From assembly GCA_024742835.1 (NCBI GenBank), contig JANSXS010000002.1:82431-146430 (forward strand): a stretch of DNA of 64,000 nt, written 5' to 3'. The position numbers and the translations under genes are program-made. Under the pieces are notes generated by a model. The model did not search any database. It saw nothing but the letters and a program-made list of their open reading frames with translations, and was not told the origin of the DNA. How positions within the stretch are numbered: position 1 is the stretch's first letter; every line of letters starts with the position of its first letter. The DNA is from Paracoccaceae bacterium. Lineage in GTDB: Bacteria > Pseudomonadota > Alphaproteobacteria > Rhodobacterales > Rhodobacteraceae. This document shows positions 1 through 6,783 of this stretch, in pieces.

Positions 1-1149
1 GGCATGGGGCTAGGACCAATCCATACCTATTCGCTAGCCGAAGCCCGCGCCAAAGCTGGCGACCTGCGCAAGACCGTAGCGGAAGGCCGTGACCCTATCG
101 AAGAACGGAAGGAAGTGCAGGCCAGTGCCGCAGCGGAAGCCGCGCCCACCATGCCCTTCAAGCAAGCGGTTGAACGCACCCTTGAGAAGAAGGAAAACGA
201 ATTCCGCAACGACAAGCACCGCAAGCAATGGCGTAGCACCTTGGACACCTACGCGTCGCCGGTCATTGGTAACATGGACGTTGCCGCGATCACGACACAG
301 GACATTCTACGCGTTCTGACGCAGAACACCGAAGGCGGCACACTGTGGGAAAGCAAGACTGAAACCGCTTCCCGCCTTCGTGGTCGTATCGAAGCCGTGC
401 TTAGCCAAGCGACCGTCGCGGGCTTCCGCGCAGGCGACAACCCGGCACGTTGGGCGGGCAACCTGAAAGAACTTCTGCCGAAGCCTAGCGCCATAGCCGA
501 CAAGGGTAATCAACCCGCATTGGCCGTCGCAGAACTGCCCGCATGGTTCGCGGCGCTTCGGAAGCGTGACGGTATCAGCGCCCGCGCAATCGAATTCTTG
601 GCGTTGACCGCCGCGCGTTCCGGCGAAATCCGGGGCATGGTGTGGTCGGAGGTTCACGACCTAGACGGCGACAAGCCTATGTGGGTCATTCCTGCGCAAC
701 GCATGAAGGCCAAGCGCGAACACCGCGTGCCCCTGTCGCCGGAAGCTGTGAAGCTGTTGAAGGCCGTTCCGCAGGTCGAAGGCTCCGACTACGTGTTCCC
801 CGCCGTTCGGGGCGGTTCCCTTTCCGATATGGCCCTGTCTGGCGTCATGCGGCGGATGCAGGAAGCCGAAGTAAAGGCGGGGCGGAAAGGGTGGCTGGAC
901 CCGCGTTCGGGCCGTCCTGCGGTGCCTCACGGGCTGCGCAGCACCTTCCGCGATTGGGCGGCTGAAAAGGGCTATGAACGCGACATGGCCGAAATCGCCC
1001 TTGCCCACACGGTCGGTAGCGAAGTCGAACGGGCATACCGTCGTAGCGACGTGATTGAACGCCGCCGCGCCATGATGGCAGCTTGGGCCGCGACGTGCAG
1101 GGGCGAACGCACGGACAACGTGGTGCAGCTTCACGCGGGGGCGGTGTGA
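1..1149 (+). CDS. Tyrosine-recombinase integrase (P4-type), 5' end outside window
   Basis: Site-specific recombinase that would integrate and excise the mobile element. The reading frame is open from base 1. The first visible residues (GLGPIHTYSLAEARAKA) match the middle of the N-terminal DUF4102 arm-binding domain of P4-type integrases, so roughly 40 residues are missing upstream; the ATG at 4 is unlikely to be the true start. The catalytic domain shows the expected order: Arg in AARSGE (near 615), HGLRSTFRDWA (near 930), AHTVG (near 1005) and the Tyr in AYRRSD (near 1035). The next gene overlaps its stop as TGATG, so the two are translationally coupled. The family call is firm; the target site is inferred to be the tRNA-Ser gene at 8170-8259. 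Confidence 0.93.
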   Translation, partial: GMGLGPIHTYSLAEARAKAGDLRKTVAEGRDPIEERKEVQASAAAEAAPTMPFKQAVERTLEKKENEFRNDKHRKQWRSTLDTYASPVIGNMDVAAITTQDILRVLTQNTEGGTLWESKTETASRLRGRIEAVLSQATVAGFRAGDNPARWAGNLKELLPKPSAIADKGNQPALAVAELPAWFAALRKRDGISARAIEFLALTAARSGEIRGMVWSEVHDLDGDKPMWVIPAQRMKAKREHRVPLSPEAVKLLKAVPQVEGSDYVFPAVRGGSLSDMALSGVMRRMQEAEVKAGRKGWLDPRSGRPAVPHGLRSTFRDWAAEKGYERDMAEIALAHTVGSEVERAYRRSDVIERRRAMMAAWAATCRGERTDNVVQLHAGAV

Positions 1150-1436
1150 TGGCCCGTTGGACGAAAGGCAACTTCACTGTTGACGACGGTGTGCCGGTGC
1201 CGCCGAAGAACGACGGTAGGCCGCGTGATCCGCGCATTACCGACATATGCGAACGCGCCACAGCCGGGCTAGCCTGTGGGCAATTCAAGACTTCCCGCGA
1301 CGCAGCCCGACACTTTGTCAGCGAATACAAGGGCAAGGCTTTGGACATGGGCGACCGCGTTACAGTCAATCAATCGGTCAAGGATTTGCAGGCCATGATT
1401 GACCGGCACATTGACGAAACTTCCCAACCTAGCTAG
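1149..1436 (+). CDS. Small hypothetical protein coupled to the integrase
   Basis: Encodes 95 residues, starting MARWTKGNF. The start is the ATG overlapping the integrase stop (TGATG); a longer frame from 1083 would run inside the integrase gene and is less likely. The protein is hydrophilic, with a Pro/Lys/Asp-rich N-terminus and a C-terminal helical stretch (VNQSVKDLQAMIDRHIDE). No domain was recognised. Coupling to the integrase suggests a role in recombination control or early element biology, but that is position only. It could equally be an uncharacterised satellite gene. Confidence 0.6.
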   Translation: MARWTKGNFTVDDGVPVPPKNDGRPRDPRITDICERATAGLACGQFKTSRDAARHFVSEYKGKALDMGDRVTVNQSVKDLQAMIDRHIDETSQPS

Positions 1437-1529
1437 CCGCCGCGCTCTACTATCGCGCTAGTTATTCCTCACGATTTTCTCCTTAGCCTCTGTCTCTGTG
1501 TGTCTCAGTGATTGATTGGAGACACCGAC

Positions 1530-1817
1530 ATGCACACCGATACCGACCCGACCGCGACGCCCACGGCGACCGGCCCCCGCGCCAAGATGCTTCCCACACG
1601 CGCCACCATGGAAGCGACCGGCTTTTCCCGGCCCTATCTCTACGCATTGATGAAGGACGGCTTGTTCCCGCGCCCTGTGAAGTGGGGCGACAAGTTTTCC
1701 GTTTGGCCAGAAGACGAAGTTTACGCCGTTATCAACGCCCGCGTCGCAGGCCGCACTAGCGATGAAATCCGCGAACTTGTCACCGAACTTGTCGAAGCCC
1801 GGAAGACCCGGATTTGA
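1530..1817 (+). CDS. AlpA-family excisionase/transcriptional regulator
   Basis: Encodes 95 residues, starting at the ATG that follows GGAGA with about 7 bases spacing; an upstream ATG at 1512 lacks such a site. The central part (MLPTRATMEATGFSRPYLYALMKDG, then a wing-like WPEDEVYAVINARVAGRT) matches AlpA/MerR-like winged helix-turn-helix regulators: helix-turn-helix, then a Pro/Lys strand, then a Trp-Pro entry into the last helix. In P4-like elements AlpA activates integrase or acts as recombination directionality factor. Its position between the integrase and the replication gene fits that role. The N-terminus is Thr/Pro-rich and probably disordered. Confidence 0.85.
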   Translation: MHTDTDPTATPTATGPRAKMLPTRATMEATGFSRPYLYALMKDGLFPRPVKWGDKFSVWPEDEVYAVINARVAGRTSDEIRELVTELVEARKTRI

Positions 1818-1882
1818 GCGTTAGGCGGACATATAATCCGCCAAGAGCCACTGAAATAACGAAGCATTTTCCCGCCAAGGGA

Positions 1883-1906
1883 ATTCTACTAACTCTTGAC
1901 TCACAG
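1883..1906 (+). repeat. Copy 1 of a 24-bp element-specific direct repeat (candidate promoter/operator)
   Basis: ATTCTACTAACT followed by CTTGACTCACAG lies 12 bases before the replication ATPase start. The same 24 bases, with two C-to-T differences, recur at 4272-4295 before the next transcription unit. Both copies contain TTGACT, which resembles a -35 hexamer, and both sit in non-coding gaps upstream of a gene group, so a shared promoter or operator is the simplest reading. Confidence 0.5.
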
Positions 1907-1917
1907 GCACACCCCGC

Positions 1918-3363
1918 ATGACCGCGCAAACGTATCCCCGACCCCCCGGCCTGCTAGGCGATATGGCCGATTACATCTACGCGCAAGCGCCGTATCCCAT
2001 CCTTGAAGTTGCCTTGGGTGCCAGCGCCGCGCTTATGGCCGGTGTTTGCGGTGCTGCGTTTCAAACACCCGACCCGATGGCCGGGCTAAATCTCTACGTC
2101 ATGGTCGTAGCGCCGACCGGCGAAGGCAAGGAAGCCGGGCACGACGGGATTGACGCGCTAATACGGGCGGTCGTTGAGGGCGTGAACGATACGCAAGTGC
2201 CCGACATGCCGTCGGCAAAAGACTTCATCGGCCCTCCGCACTTCGCGTCGGAAACCGCCTTGGTGCGGCACTTGGTGAAGTCGCGGTCCTTCGTGTCCTT
2301 GTTCGGCGAAGCCGGGAAATGGCTGCAACGCGTATCGAACCCGCGCGGGTCACAGCACGACAAGGACGTAGGCACGGCTCTCTTGAAGCTATACGGCAAG
2401 TCGCGCAACGGAAGCGTGTTCCGGGGAAGCGCCTTCGCCGACACCGGCAAGAACATTCCCGACGTAGTGTCACCGGCCCTTAGCCTGTATGCCGAAGGCA
2501 CGCCGGAAACCGTGTTCGTCAACATGACCGAAGACATGATTAGCGACGGGCTTTTCCCGCGCTTCCTTGTGCTGGAAAGCGTCGGGCGTTGGTCGGACCT
2601 GAACCGGAACGCATTGTGCAGCCCGCCACCCGAATTGACCGCCAAACTTTCGGCCCTGTGCTTCCGGTCGCTGCAACTCATGCAACAAGGCACCTACGCG
2701 CAGGTGCGGATTGACCCCGAAGCCGACGAATTACTTGAAGCCTTCCGCGTCGCAATCCGGGGCACGCTCAAGATCGCAGGCGACGAAGTATCCCGCCACT
2801 TTTGGAGCCGGTCGCACTTGCGGGCCGTCAAGCTGGCGTCCCTTGCCGCCGTCGGCGTTGATATGGAAGTGCCCACAATCACCCGCGAAATCGCCGTGTG
2901 GGCAATCAATGTCGAAAAGACCGCGACCAACGGCGTATCGGCGCGGTTCGACAGGGGCGACGCAGGCGGTTCCGAAAACAACGAAGCAAAACAAGAGCGC
3001 GAACTTAAGAAGGCGATTATCCGGTATCTGGCGACCGAATACGACGCCCTAAAGAACACGGCCCGCACGACACGCGCCATGCACGCCGACCACGTAATAC
3101 CCGACGCGTTCTTGCAACAAAGCGTCGCCAACAATGTCGCATTCACGAAAGACCGGCTTGGGAAAACCGCCGCACTGAAACGCGCAATCGGCAACATGCT
3201 AAGTGCCGATTACCTAATCCAAGTAGACCCCGGAACCATGGTCAAGAAATACAAGAAATCGACGCGGTTCAAAGCCTACGGCATAGGCAACGCTTCGTAT
3301 TTCAACGACGCGCCCGAAGACGACGGCAGCGACGCCGACAACGGCAACTTCTTCACCGGATAG
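1918..3363 (+). CDS. YfjI/DUF3987-like replication ATPase of an integrative element
   Basis: Encodes 481 residues. The N-terminus (PPGLLGDMADYIYAQAPYPILEVALGASAALMAGVCG) and the P-loop-like APTGEGKEAGHDGID near residues 61-76 match YfjI/DUF3987-type proteins that lie beside integrase and AlpA genes in many proteobacterial islands. The P-loop has Glu after the Lys instead of Ser/Thr, which I recall as usual in this family. A second conserved block runs through SFVSLFGEAGKWL (about 123-135) and the DGLFPRFLVLE segment. In satellites this slot is taken by the replication primase/helicase, and a repeat-rich origin-like block follows directly at 3377-3595. The family is fairly certain; the replication role is inferred. 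Confidence 0.75.
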   Translation: MTAQTYPRPPGLLGDMADYIYAQAPYPILEVALGASAALMAGVCGAAFQTPDPMAGLNLYVMVVAPTGEGKEAGHDGIDALIRAVVEGVNDTQVPDMPSAKDFIGPPHFASETALVRHLVKSRSFVSLFGEAGKWLQRVSNPRGSQHDKDVGTALLKLYGKSRNGSVFRGSAFADTGKNIPDVVSPALSLYAEGTPETVFVNMTEDMISDGLFPRFLVLESVGRWSDLNRNALCSPPPELTAKLSALCFRSLQLMQQGTYAQVRIDPEADELLEAFRVAIRGTLKIAGDEVSRHFWSRSHLRAVKLASLAAVGVDMEVPTITREIAVWAINVEKTATNGVSARFDRGDAGGSENNEAKQERELKKAIIRYLATEYDALKNTARTTRAMHADHVIPDAFLQQSVANNVAFTKDRLGKTAALKRAIGNMLSADYLIQVDPGTMVKKYKKSTRFKAYGIGNASYFNDAPEDDGSDADNGNFFTG

Positions 3364-3376
3364 CGACCGAAGCACC

Positions 3377-3595
3377 CGGTGTAGAGCATGTAGAAAAGCC
3401 GTTGAGCGGTTAACCCACTGAAAACAAACGATGTAGAGTGTAGAGCGCGTAGAGCGGGGATAGGAGAGAAGACAGGGGGAAAAGGGGAATGGGTATTCTT
3501 ACTCTACAAACTCTACACTCTACATACTCTCTTTCCCTATTATTTTCAGTAACTTGCCTGTTGAGCGGATAGCCTCAACAACGCTCAACGGAAAA
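3377..3595. other. Candidate replication origin with iteron-like direct and inverted repeats
   Basis: Non-coding block with three interleaved repeat families. TGTAGAG occurs at 3380, 3432 and 3439, with variants at 3389 (TGTAGAA) and 3448 (CGTAGAG). The inverse CTCTACA occurs at 3502, 3511 and 3518. These form a perfect 15-bp inverted repeat, ATGTAGAGTGTAGAG at 3431-3445 against CTCTACACTCTACAT at 3511-3525. An outer pair, ACTGAAAA (3417-3424) and TTTTCAGT (3543-3550), encloses it. GTTGAGCGG occurs at 3401 and 3560, with its inverse CGCTCAAC at 3582. The block follows the replication-type ATPase, the layout of a P4-like or theta origin. Direct evidence is the repeats only. Confidence 0.6.
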
Positions 3596-3622
3596 CGACC
3601 GACGCAGAAAGGAACGAAGCCC

Positions 3623-4222
3623 ATGTATGTTCACGACGCAATCACCCATAGCAGGCTTTCGGACCTATTCGACATGGCCGAAGAACGGATACTTTCGCGC
3701 GGCTGCTATTCCCCCGACGCGGTGGAGCAAGTGCTTTTTGACCGATACATGGATTTCGTGTCGGCGTATCTGTCGGGCTGCAATCAGTATCTTGTGACCG
3801 AAGAACGCTGCGCGGGCGAAAGCTTCATTTGCGAACTGTGCCAATGGGTAGGGGCGAAGACGCTTCTTCGGCATAGCTACAAGATGGCCGAACAACTCAT
3901 GTCGCAGCCGTGGTTCTACTTCCCCAACTTCGAACACATGGCGACCGCGAAATACCTGGACTTGTTGAACACGATAGACGACGTGGAGCGGTTGCGGTTT
4001 TCCGGCTTGGTTTTGTTCGCCGTGGCGCATATTCCCGGTGCCCGTAGCGATATGCGCCGTGCCCTACGACGCAGGGGCATTGATGGGGGCGAACGCTATG
4101 TGCCGACGCTTGTAGCTGACGAAACCATGTCGCAACGCATTCGGGCCGTGAAGGGCTTGCCGCCTGTGGGCAAGGGTCGCAAACGTGTTCGCAAAATGAA
4201 ATTGAAGCCATTGGCGGAGTGA
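3623..4222 (+). CDS. Hypothetical protein of the mobile element
   Basis: Encodes 199 residues from the ATG (MYVHDAITHSRLSDLFDMAEER) that follows AAAGGAAC; the frame opens earlier at 3554, but that stretch lies in the repeat block. The protein is largely alpha-helical, with several cysteines (SRGCYS, SGCNQY, ERCAGESFICELCQWV), so metal binding is possible but the spacing is not a standard zinc finger. The C-terminus is strongly basic (GKGRKRVRKMKLKP), consistent with nucleic-acid binding. No family recognised. It sits between the origin-like block and the second 24-bp repeat, so a replication or regulatory accessory role is possible. Confidence 0.6.
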   Translation: MYVHDAITHSRLSDLFDMAEERILSRGCYSPDAVEQVLFDRYMDFVSAYLSGCNQYLVTEERCAGESFICELCQWVGAKTLLRHSYKMAEQLMSQPWFYFPNFEHMATAKYLDLLNTIDDVERLRFSGLVLFAVAHIPGARSDMRRALRRRGIDGGERYVPTLVADETMSQRIRAVKGLPPVGKGRKRVRKMKLKPLAE

Positions 4223-4271
4223 TTATCCGCCGTGGCGCATTGTAACGACTCAGTATTTATCGGTCGCGTTC

Positions 4272-4295
4272 ATTCTACTAACTTTTGACTCATAG
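4272..4295 (+). repeat. Copy 2 of the 24-bp element-specific direct repeat (candidate promoter/operator)
   Basis: ATTCTACTAACT followed by TTTGACTCATAG, matching the copy at 1883-1906 in 22 of 24 positions. It lies about 170 bases before the four-gene unit starting at 4469, in an otherwise unannotated 246-bp gap (4223-4468). The TTGACT inside it could serve as a -35 box. Confidence 0.5.
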
Positions 4296-4468
4296 AATTG
4301 CCCCGAAGGCCGGTTTTCGTGGTCCCGTCTGGACCCCCTGAAATTTTCTTTTGTCTCTGTTTGTCTGCATCTGTCGGCCCCCTGAAATCGCCGTTGACCG
4401 TTCGAAATCGACCCGGCTTAGCTGGCGATAAGACGCCCATAACGGGCCGGAATTGACGGGTTCAGGCA

Positions 4469-4729
4469 ATGGAAAACGCAGCACCTACAGCGGCATGGGG
4501 CAACACCCCCCACCCCCAAGAGGGGAAAGCCCGTCGTGTGCGCGTGAAGCTGGATAGCGTGACCGACGCCCGCAAGGAAATGGCGAAGCTATACCGCGAA
4601 GCCCGCGCCGGGAAAATCGACGTGCAGGACGCAAGCCGCTTGGCAAACATCCTCATGCTTATCGGTCGCATGATTGAAGGAAGCGACTTTGAGCGCCGCC
4701 TAGAAGCCCTTGAAGCGGGGGAACGGTAA
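4469..4729 (+). CDS. Hypothetical protein, first gene of a four-gene unit
   Basis: Encodes 86 residues (MENAAPTAAWGN...). After a Pro/Arg-rich N-terminus it is one long amphipathic helical region (KLDSVTDARKEMAKLYREARAGKIDVQDASRLANILMLIGRMIEGSDFERRLEALEAGE). This type of small helical protein is common in prophage-like elements next to packaging genes, but I cannot tie it to a named family. Its stop overlaps the next start (TAATG), so it heads a translationally coupled run with the genes at 4729, 4982 and 5707. Confidence 0.65.
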   Translation: MENAAPTAAWGNTPHPQEGKARRVRVKLDSVTDARKEMAKLYREARAGKIDVQDASRLANILMLIGRMIEGSDFERRLEALEAGER

Positions 4730-4989
4730 TGGCCCGCCCCGCAATCGCCGCACGCCTGAAACGGCTGGAAACCCGCAACCGACCGCCCGTCCGCGTTCAC
4801 GGGTCCGTCGCGCGGTTCACGCCCGAAGGCCAGCTTATCGGCACCATGCCGAATGGGCCGTGCATGATCATGACCGACCACGGGTCCGACGACGAATGGC
4901 AGGCCGCGCTATTGGCGCAGCAAGCCCGACTTATCAACGAAGCAAGCGAAACAATCGCAGAAGAAGAAGGAAATAGGCACAATGCGTAG
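4729..4989 (+). CDS. Hypothetical protein, second gene of the unit
   Basis: Encodes 86 residues (MARPAIAARLKRLETRN...). A short basic helix comes first, then a beta-like segment (VHGSVARFTPEGQLIGTMPNGPCMIMTDHGSDDEWQAALLAQQARL), then a Glu-rich tail. It starts on the last base of the previous stop codon and ends 8 bases inside the next gene. Similar two-gene arrangements occur in phage and satellite modules, but no domain was recognised and no function is assigned. Confidence 0.6.
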   Translation: MARPAIAARLKRLETRNRPPVRVHGSVARFTPEGQLIGTMPNGPCMIMTDHGSDDEWQAALLAQQARLINEASETIAEEEGNRHNA

Positions 4990-5707
4990 CGTCATGGGAA
5001 GCCCCGCAATCGGGCACGCGGAAGGGAATAGCGTTCATCTTGTTCCATCGCGGGCAAACACGATCCAGAACTTGCGCACAAACACTTGGCTGCGCATCAA
5101 GCTTGGCGACCCGGAGAAGCTTCCGAGCGTGAAGAACGACCTTGAAGCCCTGTTTTCCAAGGTCACGGCGACGACCGAAAAGGCGCAGAAGCTTGCGGGC
5201 GACCGGACGCGCAACAAGGCACAACAGCACATGGCCGCGCACGAACTTGCCGTGCAGCTTTCCAGCGACCTGCGGCGGCACGCCCAAATCTTCGGGAAGA
5301 AGGCCAACGAACTCAAAGACGACGGGCAGGCCGTCGCCGACGAAATCCTTGGGCCGCGCGACAACTACGGCTACCTGCAATCCGAAATCCGGGGCTGGAT
5401 CAGGGACCAAATCAAGACCCCGGAAGGGATGCAGAAGGTATCCAACGCCTACAAGGTGGATTTGCAAGTCGCATCCACAATCTATTCGTCGCCGTCGTTT
5501 CTCATGGATATGACCGACCAATTGCATTCGACCATGCGCCTTAAGGCCGTCGAACTTTTTGCGCCGTCGGGCTTCAAGCTGTTGAATGAAGGCGTCGAAC
5601 TTGCCGACAAGGTGCAGAACTACGAACGCGTCGTAGGCGACGTTCATTCGTCGTTTTACTCGCACGAAGTCGTTGAAGCGGCACAGGCAAGCCGCGTCGA
5701 AGTCTAA
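4982..5707 (+). CDS. Hypothetical helical protein, third gene of the unit
   Basis: Encodes 241 residues (MRSVMGSPAIGHAEGNSVHLVPSR...). The middle (about 45-110) is charged and predicted helical or coiled-coil (VKNDLEALFSKVTATTEKAQKLAGDRTRNKAQQ), followed by a more globular half (GWIRDQIKTPEGMQKVSNAYKVDLQ). No signal peptide or membrane segment. The ATG is preceded by AAGGAAATAGG, and the gene overlaps its neighbour by 8 bases. A scaffold, capsid-interference or structural role would suit a satellite, but nothing in the sequence proves it. Confidence 0.65.
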   Translation: MRSVMGSPAIGHAEGNSVHLVPSRANTIQNLRTNTWLRIKLGDPEKLPSVKNDLEALFSKVTATTEKAQKLAGDRTRNKAQQHMAAHELAVQLSSDLRRHAQIFGKKANELKDDGQAVADEILGPRDNYGYLQSEIRGWIRDQIKTPEGMQKVSNAYKVDLQVASTIYSSPSFLMDMTDQLHSTMRLKAVELFAPSGFKLLNEGVELADKVQNYERVVGDVHSSFYSHEVVEAAQASRVEV

Positions 5708-6198
5708 TGACCGCCGCAGCCGACATAGGGGCCATTCGGGATTGGTTGGACGCGTCGTCGCCCGCACGCGTTCGTGCCCCGATGGGCGGCGACTGGATTT
5801 GGCCCGCGCCCATCGCCGCGCTGTTGCCGGTTGACCCCGACGCGCCCACAGGTCCGCAGGTTGACCTATCTGACCTATCCGAAGGGGGCATGGTGTTCCT
5901 GTGCCCGCAGGGCCAGCTTTCGGCCCCCTTCGCCGACGACCGACTGTCGCGGGCGGTTGCTGGCCTGCCGTCGCTTGTGGAGCGAGTGCGGCACCTATTC
6001 GGACACCGGCTAGGCGTAGACCTGCCCGACATGCTGACGCTTGCCCTGTCGTCGCCCTCACAGAGCGTCATGGACGTTTTGACCGGGGAAGGGCTAGGCG
6101 ACCTTGACCTTGCCGCCGTGGCGGTCTTGGCGGTGCCCCTGTGGGCACTACCCGTCGCCGACCGGCCCGCCGTTGCAGCCCTGTGCGAACACCCCTGA
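5707..6198 (+). CDS. Hypothetical protein, last gene of the unit
   Basis: Encodes 163 residues (MTAAADIGAIRDWLDASSPARVRAPMGGDWIWPAPIAALLP...). The start shares one base with the preceding stop (TAATG). The protein is rich in Leu/Ala/Pro/Asp, with a hydrophobic C-terminal part (DLDLAAVAVLAVPLWALPVADRPAVAALC) that could be a buried helix or a single membrane segment. No family recognised. It is followed by a hairpin at 6229-6268 that separates this operon from the opposing cassette. Confidence 0.6.
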   Translation: MTAAADIGAIRDWLDASSPARVRAPMGGDWIWPAPIAALLPVDPDAPTGPQVDLSDLSEGGMVFLCPQGQLSAPFADDRLSRAVAGLPSLVERVRHLFGHRLGVDLPDMLTLALSSPSQSVMDVLTGEGLGDLDLAAVAVLAVPLWALPVADRPAVAALCEHP

Positions 6199-6228
6199 CA
6201 AGCTTTCCCTGAGTGCCAAGGGCTACTG

Positions 6229-6268
6229 ACCCCGGTGTGCGTTCACCGTCGCAGCCGGGGTGATTTTT
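6229..6268. terminator. Hairpin terminator between convergent element genes
   Basis: ACCCCGG (6229-6235) pairs with CCGGGGT (6255-6261) across a 19-base loop, followed by GATTTTTAT. It lies exactly between the end of the plus-strand operon and the end of the minus-strand cassette, where a shared terminator is expected. The long loop makes it a moderate call. Confidence 0.5.
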
Positions 6269-6782
6269 ATGTGGCAGGTAGTTTGGCTTGCTCTTGTATA
6301 GCCTCAAGCAAGTTATTTCTTGCCTCAAGCAGATTTGCCGCAGCTTGCCAAAATGGACCCATAGAAACAACGCCATCAACTTGGTCTATCGCAGTGCGCA
6401 TTTGACGCAGGGCCGCGCGATATTCTGAAACGGCTTCTTGCGTGCTCCCGTTGAAAACAGTGAACGACACGTCCACGGCAGCGTCTTGTGCGAGAATGTT
6501 GCCAATCAATTCGTCACGCGCGCCTTCAACTTGAGAAGAACTGTCGAGGACGGCGGAAACAAAAGCGCCGGCATAGGTTTGGAATTCAACCGAATGCCTT
6601 TGAATTTCGATCAACTTAGCTTCTACGCGTTGCTGTTCTTCGCGGACATTTGTATCATGCAGTGAACGCTGGTAGTTCCATTCGTTGACGCCAAGGCTTG
6701 CCAAAAACGCAATGATGCCGACGGCAAAAACTTGCCATCGGGGAACTTGGTCAGTTGTGAAAAACTGCTTGAACCGGCTCAT
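6267..6782 (-). CDS. Small single-pass membrane protein of a putative defence cassette
   Basis: Encodes 171 residues. Residues 17-33 (QVFAVGIIAFLASLGVN) form one clear membrane helix near the N-terminus. They are followed by a charged helical region (EEQQRVEAKLIEIQRHSVEF) and two further helical blocks (about 113-135 and 145-168) that look coiled-coil-like. The gene starts one base after the stop of the 430-aa gene (TGA-T-ATG), so the two are almost certainly co-translated. A membrane-anchored partner of a soluble sensor is a common plan in anti-phage systems, but no known family is recognised. Base composition is lower in GC than the core genome. Confidence 0.65.
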   Translation of the reverse strand: MSRFKQFFTTDQVPRWQVFAVGIIAFLASLGVNEWNYQRSLHDTNVREEQQRVEAKLIEIQRHSVEFQTYAGAFVSAVLDSSSQVEGARDELIGNILAQDAAVDVSFTVFNGSTQEAVSEYRAALRQMRTAIDQVDGVVSMGPFWQAAANLLEARNNLLEAIQEQAKLPAT

Positions 6783-6783
6783 A

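Noticed and set aside
3377..3595. Repeat block as a CRISPR array.
   Set aside because: Repeats are 7-9 bases, mixed in orientation, with no regular spacer length and no cas genes.
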